A DNA stretch of 64,000 nucleotides from DATJPR01 sp963752915 (GTDB lineage: Bacteria > Bacteroidota > Ignavibacteria > UBA10030 > UBA6906), in contig CAVVZZ010000010.1 of NCBI GenBank assembly GCA_963752915.1, positions 496,001 through 560,000 of the forward strand, read 5' to 3'. How positions within the stretch are numbered: the stretch's first letter is position 1; every line of letters starts with the position of its first letter. The notes below the pieces were generated by a model. The model did no database searches, was not told the DNA's origin, and worked only from the letters and a program-made list of their open reading frames with translations. Below are positions 44,885 to 53,494 of this stretch, in pieces. The translations under genes were made by a program, and so were the position numbers.

Positions 44885-47800
44885 ATGTACAAGTTCACCG
44901 CATCGATTCCGTTCTGGATGCTTTTTCTTCCAGTGTTGGCATTGGGCCGGGAAACAGTCGACGAAGCGCTCCTCCCACCACCGAAGAAACTTCTCCCGCA
45001 GACGTTGGTCGCAGGTACGTTCAGAATTGAAGTGGAGCATTATGACAGTCCATCGAGATCGACCGATCCGACACATCCCAGCGGGCTTGGACGCATACGC
45101 TTCTCCTGCGCTCCGATCAATCTTCCGTTTCCCTGGACCGGCGTCTTGCCGAGGATTTACGCCTTCTCTATTGTTAAAACTGTTCTAAATCCCCTGACGC
45201 AAATTTCGCTCGCCGATGCAATCCTGATCGACCCTTCCGCCGCGATCGGGGGGAGCATTCACCTCAGGCTCCCTGAACGCCTCGTGAAGGCGCAACATCT
45301 TGCCGATATCCATCTTCTCCTGAACGATATCCGCGGATTGTTTGGCCCGCAAGGAATCCGCGTCTACTTCCACGACATTCGCTGGAATGGTCCGGTCGCA
45401 CCGACGGTTGTTCTCACCGGCGGTTCGGCAACCTATCCGACGTCGCCGGCGATTCCCCCCGTTCCGGTTCAGCTTCCCATCGAGCCCGGTTTTGTTCTTG
45501 CCATTGATTCTCTGGTCATCACGCCGGCCCGGGCAGAAGCGCGTGGTTCAGTCCGCCTCCCGACGTGTCTGGTCAGCTCCACGCAATGTACACGTATCTC
45601 GCTGTCGCTCCCGTGGACGACGATCACCAGTAATTGCGAGCTCTACAGGGAAGTGCCCGATTCCACTTTCGGCCCGTACGCCGTTGGTGAAACAGGGATC
45701 GAGGTTCTCGGCCGCGGCTACACGATCGACTTCTCCGGTTCGCGGTCCAACACGTCCGTGACGCCGCCCCTGGGCAACAGCTGGAAAGGTGTCGTGTTCA
45801 CGGCGGGCGAAACTCCCGCACCCCCGTCGGATACAATCATTTCCAATCGCGGTTATGTCAAGGCGCAGTATACCTTCACGAACGGGTTGGTGACAAGCGG
45901 AGGACTGGACGCGCGGTTGAACCTCGCTGCACGATTCCTCTTTCAGACTCTCGAACCGATCGGGTACCTCGTGGAGCTTCCGCGGGCCGGGGGATTTCTG
46001 CAGCTCGGTTCCTGCGGCGTTGTCGGCGGGAGCTTCTTCGGCGGTCAGATCCAGCTTCCGACAGCAGCGATTCGTGACAATAGCGGGCTTCGAGTTCACG
46101 CGCCGTATGATACGCTCTCCGTGCAGGATGACATGGATCTCTTCGGCGCGGTGCGGGTCCCTGGCGGCTTCACGTGGGGCGAATTTTCCAAGTCACCTTT
46201 CCCCGAACGATTCTACGAACTGGATCCCGACATCACCTCGCCGTTTGCGACGGGATATTTCTATCTCGCGGCACGCCACCGTCTCCCGTTCTATCCGATT
46301 GCCGGAGGGACGTTCACGCGCCTGTTCATCGACACGCCCGCCGTCCAGCTGGAGGCGATGGGCATCCAGGGAGTCACGCTGACATCGCTCGGTCATCGGA
46401 CCTTCACCATATGGACGCAGGATGTTCCGGGGAACTTCATCACCCATACGCGGAAACTCGTGTTCCGTGATTCAAGCGTTTTTGTCAGCTGGATGAACAT
46501 CATCGGCACCGGCATCCACACGGAAATCCGCGTCGCCAAATATATCGCCCAACCGGATGAAGTCGACCTCGGACCGACCTGGGCGACCAACCCGCGCTAC
46601 CTTGGCGAAACGGCGTTACACGTCTCGTTCGCGGCGTATCCGCAGGAAAAGCAGCGGCAGATGGTCATGCAGTTTGTGGAGAGCGCAACGTGGTACAGCA
46701 ATTTCGACGGCCGGATCTTCCTGGGTGGCCCGATGAAGGACACCACACGCTTCTCCAACCTGGTGTTCACATCGACGGCGAACGCGGGGGGGGCGCAGCT
46801 TGATCTTTCGAACACGCTGGACATGAAGTATTGGGACGTAACGACGGTGCCGAGAGATTCGCTGAATTCCGGCGGGGTCGTCTGCGTGAAGCTCGGCGTC
46901 ATCTATCTCACGGCCGCGGGGATCGATGAGCCGAGACATTTTGCGCGGCCGTTCTGGCTCACCTGGGGCGAAATCAAGGCATCGGGCAATCTGGGGAGAC
47001 TCTTCTTCGACTACAATTCGCCCGGTCAATGCTTCGATCAAATCCCATACTCGCCGTCGTTGGTGCAGCTCTCGGACTACAATCCGGCCATGCCGAACGA
47101 TACGGGGTTCGTGATCACCTACGGAAGTCTCGCCTTCAGCTTCTTCGGCGCGAAGCCGCTCTGGGTCCTCGATTGGAAGGCGCCCACGATGGTCCAGCCT
47201 CCCTGGTCCGGTCGACTGGTGCGCACGCCCCTGAGCACGCCCTTCGGTCCGGGAATGAGCGATCTTCACCTTACGCGGAACTGGGGCGACGGAGTCGCCA
47301 ACCTCGATTTCACGGTCGGATACGACAGCGTCATGCAGGAGGGGTTCACCGGGCCCGGCGAAGCGAAGATCACGAAGTTCGCGATTTTCAATGACCCGCT
47401 GCACGGTTCGATCGACGTCAAGGCAGGACGCTCGTGTTTCACGCTCAATCACGAGACGGATGATGCGTTCAATCTCGGCCCGCTCCTCACCACCAGCGCG
47501 CTGAAGAAGATCTGGGGATGCGGCTGCATCGTAGGCGACAATCTGGAACGGATTGCCGTCGGTGGGGAGATGTCCGCGAATGCTGGCGCCGGATTCAGCA
47601 TTCTTGGCCGCACGGCGGGGGCCGTGACTGCAGTGCTGGGATATAGCCCGTCCCGGACGGATATGATGTTTTCGGGAGACGCCTATGCCGTTCTGCTGAC
47701 GCGCAACGTCGAGGTGATTGGATTTCTGACGGTCACGATCAACCGCGATGTCGGATACGCGGAGGGGTATGCAAGAGGGGCGTTCTCCTTCGATGGCCTC

Positions 47801-48379
47801 GTCACGGGTGTCTCGGGAGAAGGCGAGCTGCAGTGGCATTTTGGTTCAGACAACGAGACCGTCCAGGGCAGAATTGCGATTTCGATGTACCACATCAGCT
47901 CGGCCGCGTCGGGATCGTCGACCAGCGGGAAGGAGGCCGGCGCCTGGTTCGGCATCAACACCAACAAGGATAACGTCTGGGTCATGGACGGCATCAACGG
48001 CGAGTTCGGCTTGAACAAGGCTGCGCTTCCGCAGTACCTCTCCGGTTTCTACGCGTACGTCAGCTGGTCCGATGCCGGCAACTACGGGTATGTCTTGTCC
48101 GGCGGGTATGAGGCGTTCGCCGGCCTGGGGGCGATAGTCGGGTTCGGGGGAGACATCGGCGACGGGTTCGGCGCAATTGGAAACGTGGGGCTCCATATCT
48201 GGGGCAAGTTCGCAGGAGGGCTCGCGAGCGCGGACGCGTGGGGCGATCTGCAGATCCTCGCCGGGTATCCTCCTGCATTCGAAGGGACGATCGGCGTCGA
48301 CCTGTGCGTGCTGTTCGCCTGTGTTTCGGAAAACGTCCACGCGGGTTTCAACGCAAGCCAGGGTTTCTATCTCTACTGA
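44885..48379 (+). CDS. Very large secreted protein of unknown function
   Basis: A 1164-residue protein with GGAGG before the ATG and a signal peptide (MYKFTASIPFWMLFLPVLALG). The body is strand-rich, with Phe/Tyr/Trp-Gly patterns and few Lys-rich helices, suggesting repeated beta-sandwich or barrel-like units. About residues 870-1160 are strongly Gly-rich (GYVLSGGYEAFAGLGAIVG, GDGFGAIGNVGLHIWGKF). Several Cys occur in pairs (GCGCIVGD). No T9SS sorting domain ends the protein and I recognise no family. The next gene starts 10 bases on, so it forms an operon with the fibronectin-III and cysteine-peptidase genes. A surface or matrix protein is a reasonable guess only. Confidence 0.75.
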   Translation: MYKFTASIPFWMLFLPVLALGRETVDEALLPPPKKLLPQTLVAGTFRIEVEHYDSPSRSTDPTHPSGLGRIRFSCAPINLPFPWTGVLPRIYAFSIVKTVLNPLTQISLADAILIDPSAAIGGSIHLRLPERLVKAQHLADIHLLLNDIRGLFGPQGIRVYFHDIRWNGPVAPTVVLTGGSATYPTSPAIPPVPVQLPIEPGFVLAIDSLVITPARAEARGSVRLPTCLVSSTQCTRISLSLPWTTITSNCELYREVPDSTFGPYAVGETGIEVLGRGYTIDFSGSRSNTSVTPPLGNSWKGVVFTAGETPAPPSDTIISNRGYVKAQYTFTNGLVTSGGLDARLNLAARFLFQTLEPIGYLVELPRAGGFLQLGSCGVVGGSFFGGQIQLPTAAIRDNSGLRVHAPYDTLSVQDDMDLFGAVRVPGGFTWGEFSKSPFPERFYELDPDITSPFATGYFYLAARHRLPFYPIAGGTFTRLFIDTPAVQLEAMGIQGVTLTSLGHRTFTIWTQDVPGNFITHTRKLVFRDSSVFVSWMNIIGTGIHTEIRVAKYIAQPDEVDLGPTWATNPRYLGETALHVSFAAYPQEKQRQMVMQFVESATWYSNFDGRIFLGGPMKDTTRFSNLVFTSTANAGGAQLDLSNTLDMKYWDVTTVPRDSLNSGGVVCVKLGVIYLTAAGIDEPRHFARPFWLTWGEIKASGNLGRLFFDYNSPGQCFDQIPYSPSLVQLSDYNPAMPNDTGFVITYGSLAFSFFGAKPLWVLDWKAPTMVQPPWSGRLVRTPLSTPFGPGMSDLHLTRNWGDGVANLDFTVGYDSVMQEGFTGPGEAKITKFAIFNDPLHGSIDVKAGRSCFTLNHETDDAFNLGPLLTTSALKKIWGCGCIVGDNLERIAVGGEMSANAGAGFSILGRTAGAVTAVLGYSPSRTDMMFSGDAYAVLLTRNVEVIGFLTVTINRDVGYAEGYARGAFSFDGLVTGVSGEGELQWHFGSDNETVQGRIAISMYHISSAASGSSTSGKEAGAWFGINTNKDNVWVMDGINGEFGLNKAALPQYLSGFYAYVSWSDAGNYGYVLSGGYEAFAGLGAIVGFGGDIGDGFGAIGNVGLHIWGKFAGGLASADAWGDLQILAGYPPAFEGTIGVDLCVLFACVSENVHAGFNASQGFYLY

Positions 48380-48389
48380 CGAGGATTCC

Positions 48390-50876
48390 ATGGATACTCG
48401 AATATTCCCGACCTTCCCGAGCGCCGCGAGCGGCGTTACCCGGGCCGTGGTTCTCCTGTCGATCCTGACGGCGGCAGTCCCCGGAACCGCGCTCGGGCAA
48501 GATCTCATCGCTGTCACGCAACCCGCCCTAAAGCATGCCGTTGTCCTCGTGTGGAGCCCGGATACCAGCAGCGGATCACCTGTGCGCTACAACGTGTATC
48601 GCAAACTCGCAGGTGCCGGGTCCTATCCTCACACCCCCTTGAACACGGCCCCGATCGGACCGATCGTCGACACGACGCAATTCAGAATGTTCGTCCCCCG
48701 TGGAGGTCCGGACTGGACCATGCTGTCGAACGCCCTTGCCGACAGCGTCGGCGGTCCGCATCCCGTCATGCCTTTGGCGAACGTCTACACCATTGTCGCA
48801 TTCCCGATCGGTTCGAGACAATGGAACCGCGTCGAGGTGTTTGCGGCCGTCCGTCCGCCGGTCGCATTCGTCATGGGGCAGGCACTCGCCGACACAACTA
48901 CCGCCGTTGCCACCGCGTATTCCTACAGACTACTCCGTGTTGCCGGGAACGGCGCGGAGCTCCCTCCGATCGGAGCAAATGAAGTCACCATTACCGCGGG
49001 TGCGCCCGGACCGATCCCCGTTCCAACCAATGTCCATGTCGTAGCCGGCGATGCGAAACTCGAGATCCTGTGGAAGAAGGCAGATGCGCATTTCCCAACG
49101 TTTGATGTGCTCCGGTCCATCTCGCCGGTCGGGCCGTTCCGTCGCGTCAACGATCTCGACTTCAGCTCGGAAATCACGCTGGACCTTGACAGTGCCGTCA
49201 TCTCTCCTGCGGCGAATGGCTTTACGGATTTCGAGCAATGGGATTCCCTCGGCAATCCTGCCCCTCGCACCGCGCCCGGGAACCCTTTTCCATTCACCGG
49301 CCCGGCGAACGGAGTGAAGTACTGGTACCGCGTCCGGTTCAAAGACCTGTTCGGCAATCCCGGGCCGCTTTCCGCCGCCGTGTGGGGGATCGCCGTCGAC
49401 AGGACTCCACCCGCAACGCCGGGGGACATTGTTGTCGACGCGATCGAGCCGACAAGCTCGTTCAGCATTCGCTGGTCCAGAGTCGCCCGTGACGTCGAAG
49501 GGCACAGGGAGCATGTGGTCTCGTATTCCGTGTACCGGTATGCCCAGCCACAAGACCCCTACGCCGGAGCAACGGCGGTCCCGCCGCCGGTCACCGCCCC
49601 GCTTCCCGGCGACTCCCTTATCTTTACCGCCTTTGACACAACGTCGGGATTGCGCAGCGCATGTCTTGACAGCACACTGTATTTTCGTGTCGAAGCACAC
49701 GATGCGGCGGGGAATGTCTCGCGACGATCGATCGCTGTCGGCGCCGCTCTGAAGGACACCTCGCCGCCCTCCAACGTCACGGGGACCACGGCGGAGGGCT
49801 TTGAGGATTTCATCCGGGTCCGTTGGAAGCTGAATACTGATTGCGGTGTCGACCAGTATCTCATTTACCGGTCGCTCTGCGACAGAGGCACATGGTTTCC
49901 GTGCAAGACAGTGACGATCGGCGGTGTCGAGGTCACCCAGCCTTCTCCGTCAAGCGTCTTCAGGGGGAATTGCGGCGGCCCCTTCACCCTCGTCGGTGTC
50001 GTGCCGCAGTCCGTTGCGCAATCGCTCGGCTCCACCCCGTATTTCGACGATCACTCCGTTCCGCCGGGATCACCGATCTGCTATGCCTACCTCGTCAAGG
50101 CGCAGGACCATTCGCAGAATATCAGCGGCACATTCCCGATTCCCCATACGCCGCCGGAGATCATCGTCTGTCAGCATCTGCGTGACCTAACGCCCCCTGC
50201 TCCTGCGATTGTCGCCGGGCTGATGGCGCGCGATAGCGCGATCGAAGTCGATTACATCGGCGCGCCGGTGCAGGACATTGCCGCCTACCATGTGTTCCGA
50301 TCCGACTCGGGAGAGTTCGGCGCCTACCATTGGGTGGGAGGAATGACGGTCGTTCTTCCCCCCGGAACGGGGAGTCGCTTGACCGCGCCCTACGTTCCGC
50401 CTCCGCAGACGGGATGCGACAGCATTCCCCTTGCCAGCAATCCCTATATGAGTGCGGGCACATGGATCGACAGCACGGTGGACAGGAAGCACATTTACTG
50501 GTATAAGGTCCTCGGGGTCGACCGGAGCGGCAATCAGAGTCCGCCCGACAGCGCCCTTTCCGTCAGCACGTTCACGTTTGCCTCCAATCGCGAAACGCCG
50601 CCGCACGTCATCGCCGTGATGCCGACGGATAACCCGTGCGCCCTCACGATCACCTGGACGCCGGGGTATGACACCACAGCGGTGAAAGGGTTCTTCGTCT
50701 TCCGGAGTACATCATCGACGGGCCAGTACTTTCAGCTGGAAGGACTCCAGAAACGGAACAGCTTCGCCGATCCGTCGGTCGCACGGGGGACGGCATACTA
50801 CTACCGCGTCGCCGCACTTCGCCGCGACGGTATGCTCACGAATTTGTCCGAACCGATGTTCGGGTCTCATCCGTAG
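48390..50876 (+). CDS. Secreted protein with about six fibronectin type III-like repeats
   Basis: The ATG at 48390 follows GAGGA and starts a signal peptide ending AALGQ-like (GTALGQ). The 828-residue protein carries repeated FnIII-type units, each with a W/Y core, a YNVYR- or FDVLRS-like strand, and D-x-(S/T)PP linkers (DRTPPATPGD, DTSPPSNVTG, DLTPPAPAIV). About six units were counted by eye. FnIII arrays serve as spacers or protein-binding modules in exported bacterial proteins. No catalytic domain is visible. It is the second gene of the cassette starting at 44885 and is likely to interact with its neighbours. Confidence 0.8.
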   Translation: MDTRIFPTFPSAASGVTRAVVLLSILTAAVPGTALGQDLIAVTQPALKHAVVLVWSPDTSSGSPVRYNVYRKLAGAGSYPHTPLNTAPIGPIVDTTQFRMFVPRGGPDWTMLSNALADSVGGPHPVMPLANVYTIVAFPIGSRQWNRVEVFAAVRPPVAFVMGQALADTTTAVATAYSYRLLRVAGNGAELPPIGANEVTITAGAPGPIPVPTNVHVVAGDAKLEILWKKADAHFPTFDVLRSISPVGPFRRVNDLDFSSEITLDLDSAVISPAANGFTDFEQWDSLGNPAPRTAPGNPFPFTGPANGVKYWYRVRFKDLFGNPGPLSAAVWGIAVDRTPPATPGDIVVDAIEPTSSFSIRWSRVARDVEGHREHVVSYSVYRYAQPQDPYAGATAVPPPVTAPLPGDSLIFTAFDTTSGLRSACLDSTLYFRVEAHDAAGNVSRRSIAVGAALKDTSPPSNVTGTTAEGFEDFIRVRWKLNTDCGVDQYLIYRSLCDRGTWFPCKTVTIGGVEVTQPSPSSVFRGNCGGPFTLVGVVPQSVAQSLGSTPYFDDHSVPPGSPICYAYLVKAQDHSQNISGTFPIPHTPPEIIVCQHLRDLTPPAPAIVAGLMARDSAIEVDYIGAPVQDIAAYHVFRSDSGEFGAYHWVGGMTVVLPPGTGSRLTAPYVPPPQTGCDSIPLASNPYMSAGTWIDSTVDRKHIYWYKVLGVDRSGNQSPPDSALSVSTFTFASNRETPPHVIAVMPTDNPCALTITWTPGYDTTAVKGFFVFRSTSSTGQYFQLEGLQKRNSFADPSVARGTAYYYRVAALRRDGMLTNLSEPMFGSHP

Positions 50877-50887
50877 GAGACACATTC

Positions 50888-51856
50888 ATGAATGCACGAT
50901 GTGGCAGCCGGCTGGTTCTTTTCGCGATGATGCTCGTGGCAGGGGTCGTTGCAGGGCGAGGTCAGAACCCCGATCCTGGAGCGGCGGAGAAGTACGGCTG
51001 GGGATTTCGGAATTTCAATGACACTGTCTTCTCCTGGGACATCTACTCGCATTCCTTCTTCGGCGTTCCGCTGGATTCCAACGACGCGTGGCTGACGTCT
51101 TCATTCGACAAGCTTTTCTACAAACTCGCGTTTCGAAAGACCCTTCCGAATCCCAAGGACGACGGCGTCGGCATCGGGAACTGCTACGGCGTTTCCCTCA
51201 TGAGCCTGATGATCAACCGGTTTGGAGGATTCTACGGGTACTGTGCGCCGACCAGCGGCTATCACGGAGACACGACCTGGAACGGGGGAAATGGCCCGAA
51301 CGATCCCCAACTGCATCGACTGATCAATATCATGCACGGGCATCAACTCTCCCTTGCTTCCATCGAATCCTATCTTGATCAGGCCTCCGGCGGAAAGTCA
51401 GAGAACAGCAACTTCGCGGTGAATATAGCCCGACAAACCATCGGGAAGGAAGGACCGTGTATTGTCTCCATTACCGAGTATGAGAACCCCTTCAAAGGAG
51501 GGCACGCCCTCATTGCTTACGGTGTCACACAGGATGGTTCCGGACATGCGAAGATCTGGGTCGTTGATCCCAATCGGCTTTGGGCGGTCCCCAGTTCTCG
51601 CGACCGGGGCTGGTACCAGGAAGACAGCAACTTCATATTTTGCGATCTGGCGAGCGGGGACTGGCACTTCAGGATGAGTGATAGTACCCTCTGGCCCTCC
51701 GATCCTAAGGGTCATCTGATCATCATGCCAATCTCGCTCATCGGACCTCCAGGCCGCGTTCCCTCATCCCTTGGCCTCTCGGTAAGCGATCTCGTCAGTC
51801 GGGTGTTTCTCACCGATTGGAATTCCCGGAAGTCAAACGCCATATTGTCGAAATAG
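50888..51856 (+). CDS. Secreted papain-like cysteine peptidase (C39-like) candidate
   Basis: A 322-residue protein with GGAGA before the ATG and a signal peptide (LVLFAMMLVAGVVAGRGQ). Catalytic-triad candidates of a papain-like fold are visible: Cys in GNCYGVSLMSLM, His in GGHALIAYGV and Asp/Asn in IWVVDPNRLW. The G-G-H-A-h-x-h-Y-G...V-x-D-P-N pattern is usual in C39-like and related exported peptidases. The role could be proteolysis, transpeptidation or deamidation. It closes the three-gene secreted cassette, 11 bases after the FnIII gene. No inhibitor or immunity gene is obvious. Confidence 0.65.
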   Translation: MNARCGSRLVLFAMMLVAGVVAGRGQNPDPGAAEKYGWGFRNFNDTVFSWDIYSHSFFGVPLDSNDAWLTSSFDKLFYKLAFRKTLPNPKDDGVGIGNCYGVSLMSLMINRFGGFYGYCAPTSGYHGDTTWNGGNGPNDPQLHRLINIMHGHQLSLASIESYLDQASGGKSENSNFAVNIARQTIGKEGPCIVSITEYENPFKGGHALIAYGVTQDGSGHAKIWVVDPNRLWAVPSSRDRGWYQEDSNFIFCDLASGDWHFRMSDSTLWPSDPKGHLIIMPISLIGPPGRVPSSLGLSVSDLVSRVFLTDWNSRKSNAILSK

Positions 51857-51882
51857 TAGCGGCAAAGCCCGCTCCGGGGCAT

Positions 51883-51911
51883 TTGATTCTCGCCCGCGAC
51901 TCGGTTATCTT
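51883..51911 (+). promoter_or_regulatory. Sigma-70-type promoter before the response regulator
   Basis: TTGATT (51883-51888) and TATCTT (51906-51911) lie 17 bases apart, giving a predicted start near 51918 and an untranslated leader of about 74 bases before GTG 51992. Weak, but the best match in the gap. Confidence 0.4.
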
Positions 51912-51991
51912 ACAGGATACGCAGCCCGGTTGAGCACCCACTTCGGTCACCCCCCCCAAGAGAGAATGAACTTCATGGTTCGGGAGCGTTC

Positions 51992-52387
51992 GTGAAAGCC
52001 CTCATCGTCGAAGACGACTATGTCAGCAGGTCGATTCTCCGAAGGATGCTACTGGTATATGGAGATGTCCAGATGGCGGTCGATGGGGAGGAGGGCATTG
52101 TGACCTTTGCGTCCGCTCAAAAATCGGGGGTTCCATTTGACCTGGTGTGCCTGGACATTATGCTACCGAAGATGGATGGATTGACCGTCCTGCGGAAGAT
52201 GCGGGCCATCGAAGCGGCACTTGCGTCCGACAACTCCAAGCCGACACGGATCATCATGACAACCGCAATGAACGATAAGACGCACGTGATCGAAGCCGTC
52301 AAACTCTGCGACGGCTATCTGGTGAAACCCTATCAGAAAGACAGACTGATGGAATATCTCATGGACTTTGGCTTCGGTCCGGAGTGA
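51992..52387 (+). CDS. Single-domain CheY-like response regulator
   Basis: A 131-residue receiver domain with no output domain, starting at GTG with CGGGAG upstream. Acidic pocket residues are Asp8/Asp9, the phospho-acceptor is Asp55 (LVCLDIMLP), the conserved Thr lies in MTTAMN and the Lys in LVKPY. Stand-alone receivers act as phospho-relays or by binding partners. No histidine kinase is adjacent; the nearest is 39 kb away. A micro-frame (ATG 51966 to TGA 51995) overlaps its start, probably by chance. Confidence 0.9.
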   Translation: MKALIVEDDYVSRSILRRMLLVYGDVQMAVDGEEGIVTFASAQKSGVPFDLVCLDIMLPKMDGLTVLRKMRAIEAALASDNSKPTRIIMTTAMNDKTHVIEAVKLCDGYLVKPYQKDRLMEYLMDFGFGPE

Positions 52388-52493
52388 GATCACCAGGAAT
52401 TTCTGCGTGGTTGTCGACGAATGCTTTTCCCCCTTCCGATTGTTCTTTCCGAAAATCCGAGCGAGATTTTCTCGACGTATCCAGGATCGTTCT

Positions 52494-53159
52494 ATGACTC
52501 TCGATCGAAACAGACATCTTATCGTTTCCTACCTGACAATACGAAGGTTGATCGGAATCCTGGCGCTCGGGCTGCCGATTTGTGTGGTTGCCGGCGGATT
52601 CATTCAGGACGGACATGGAATTCAAGGATCGATCAGCGGCTATTACTATACGAATATGCGGGATGTGTTTGTCGGAATGCTCTCCGTGGTTGCCATCTTT
52701 CTCATGTCGTATCGGGGCTATGACCCCATTGACGGTGTCGTCGGAAAACTCAGCGGCATATTCGCCCTCGGGATGCTTCTGTTCCCGACGTCGATGTATT
52801 CCGGGAAGATTTCGAGAGTAGGGATGTTCCTTGTCGACGATGATATTTCCGGATATGTCCATTTGGCGTTTGGGGCGTTGTTCTTCCTCTCGCTCTCGTT
52901 CTTTTCTCTGGTTTTGTTTACCCGTCGCGGACCCGGTCCCGGTCCAATGGGAAGGGACAAGAAACGACGGAATACGATCTATCGCTCATGCGGCATAATC
53001 ATGATTCTTGTGATAGTATGCATCATCGTGTACACGATCGCCCTCCGCGATACAGCTCTGGCCAGGTCAAATCCGGTGTTGATCCTCGAATCCATCGCGT
53101 TGTTCGCGTTCGGAACCTCATGGCTGGTCAAAGGCAACACGCTCTTCAAAGATCGGTAA
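52494..53159 (+). CDS. Six-TM integral membrane protein (DUF998-like)
   Basis: The start at 52494 (AGGA upstream) gives 221 residues; an in-frame start at 52368 would overlap the response regulator. Six hydrophobic helices are seen near residues 17-35, 58-76, 85-102, 122-142, 167-185 and 195-212. The motif SISGYYYTNMRDVFVG followed by MSYRGYD is characteristic of the DUF998-like family of inner-membrane proteins. Function of the family is not known. A short GATCGG/CCGATC hairpin overlaps the stop codon and may end the transcript. Confidence 0.75.
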   Translation: MTLDRNRHLIVSYLTIRRLIGILALGLPICVVAGGFIQDGHGIQGSISGYYYTNMRDVFVGMLSVVAIFLMSYRGYDPIDGVVGKLSGIFALGMLLFPTSMYSGKISRVGMFLVDDDISGYVHLAFGALFFLSLSFFSLVLFTRRGPGPGPMGRDKKRRNTIYRSCGIIMILVIVCIIVYTIALRDTALARSNPVLILESIALFAFGTSWLVKGNTLFKDR

Positions 53160-53235
53160 GCCGATCGTTCGGGAGCGATGAGGAGCGAGGCCCCAGACAC
53201 CTTCAGGAATCCGTGCATCGTCCGCTGTTTGCTTA

Positions 53236-53253
53236 TACGACAAAAATGTCGTA
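53236..53253. promoter_or_regulatory. Operator-like inverted repeat TACGACA-N4-TGTCGTA
   Basis: TACGACA (53236-53242) and TGTCGTA (53247-53253) are perfect reverse complements around AAAA. The layout resembles BlaI/MecI/CopY-type operators (TACxACA...TGTxGTA). It lies 29 bases before the start of the small coiled-coil gene. No BlaI-type repressor is in the window. Confidence 0.4.
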
Positions 53254-53281
53254 CCTGTAAATGGACATGCCGGAGGATTCC

Positions 53282-53494
53282 ATGATTGACAATGACGATC
53301 TTGAGAAGCGACTGAGCCAACTGCGGCGGGAATATCGGGGGGTGAGAAGCATGCTCGAAATGATGCAGAAGGGGACAGAAGGTTCAGTTTTGCGGCGGAT
53401 GCGGGATGAGAAGCTCGGTCCGCTTGAAAAGAGAATTCGAGAGCTGGAAGAGGAACTCAGGAACGGCTCGCATCGCAACGAGGTCAGCGCGTGA
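53282..53494 (+). CDS. Small coiled-coil protein, function unknown
   Basis: A 70-residue, highly charged protein (MIDNDDLEKRLSQLRREYRG...), helical with heptad-like spacing, starting at 53282 after GGAGGA. An alternative ATG at 53261 has no ribosome site. The C terminus overlaps the end of the convergent sugar-kinase gene by 11 bases. Preceded by a palindromic operator-like site. No family was recognised. Confidence 0.6.
   Translation: MIDNDDLEKRLSQLRREYRGVRSMLEMMQKGTEGSVLRRMRDEKLGPLEKRIRELEEELRNGSHRNEVSA

Noticed and set aside
46616..47839. 407-residue antisense frame inside the 1164-residue secreted protein gene
   Set aside because: Low-complexity charged translation, no ribosome site, and full overlap with the plus-strand gene that has signal peptide and GGAGG.
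51966..51995. Micro-frame overlapping the response-regulator GTG as a leader peptide
   Set aside because: Nine residues with no regulatory signature and no attenuator hairpin after it; probably chance.
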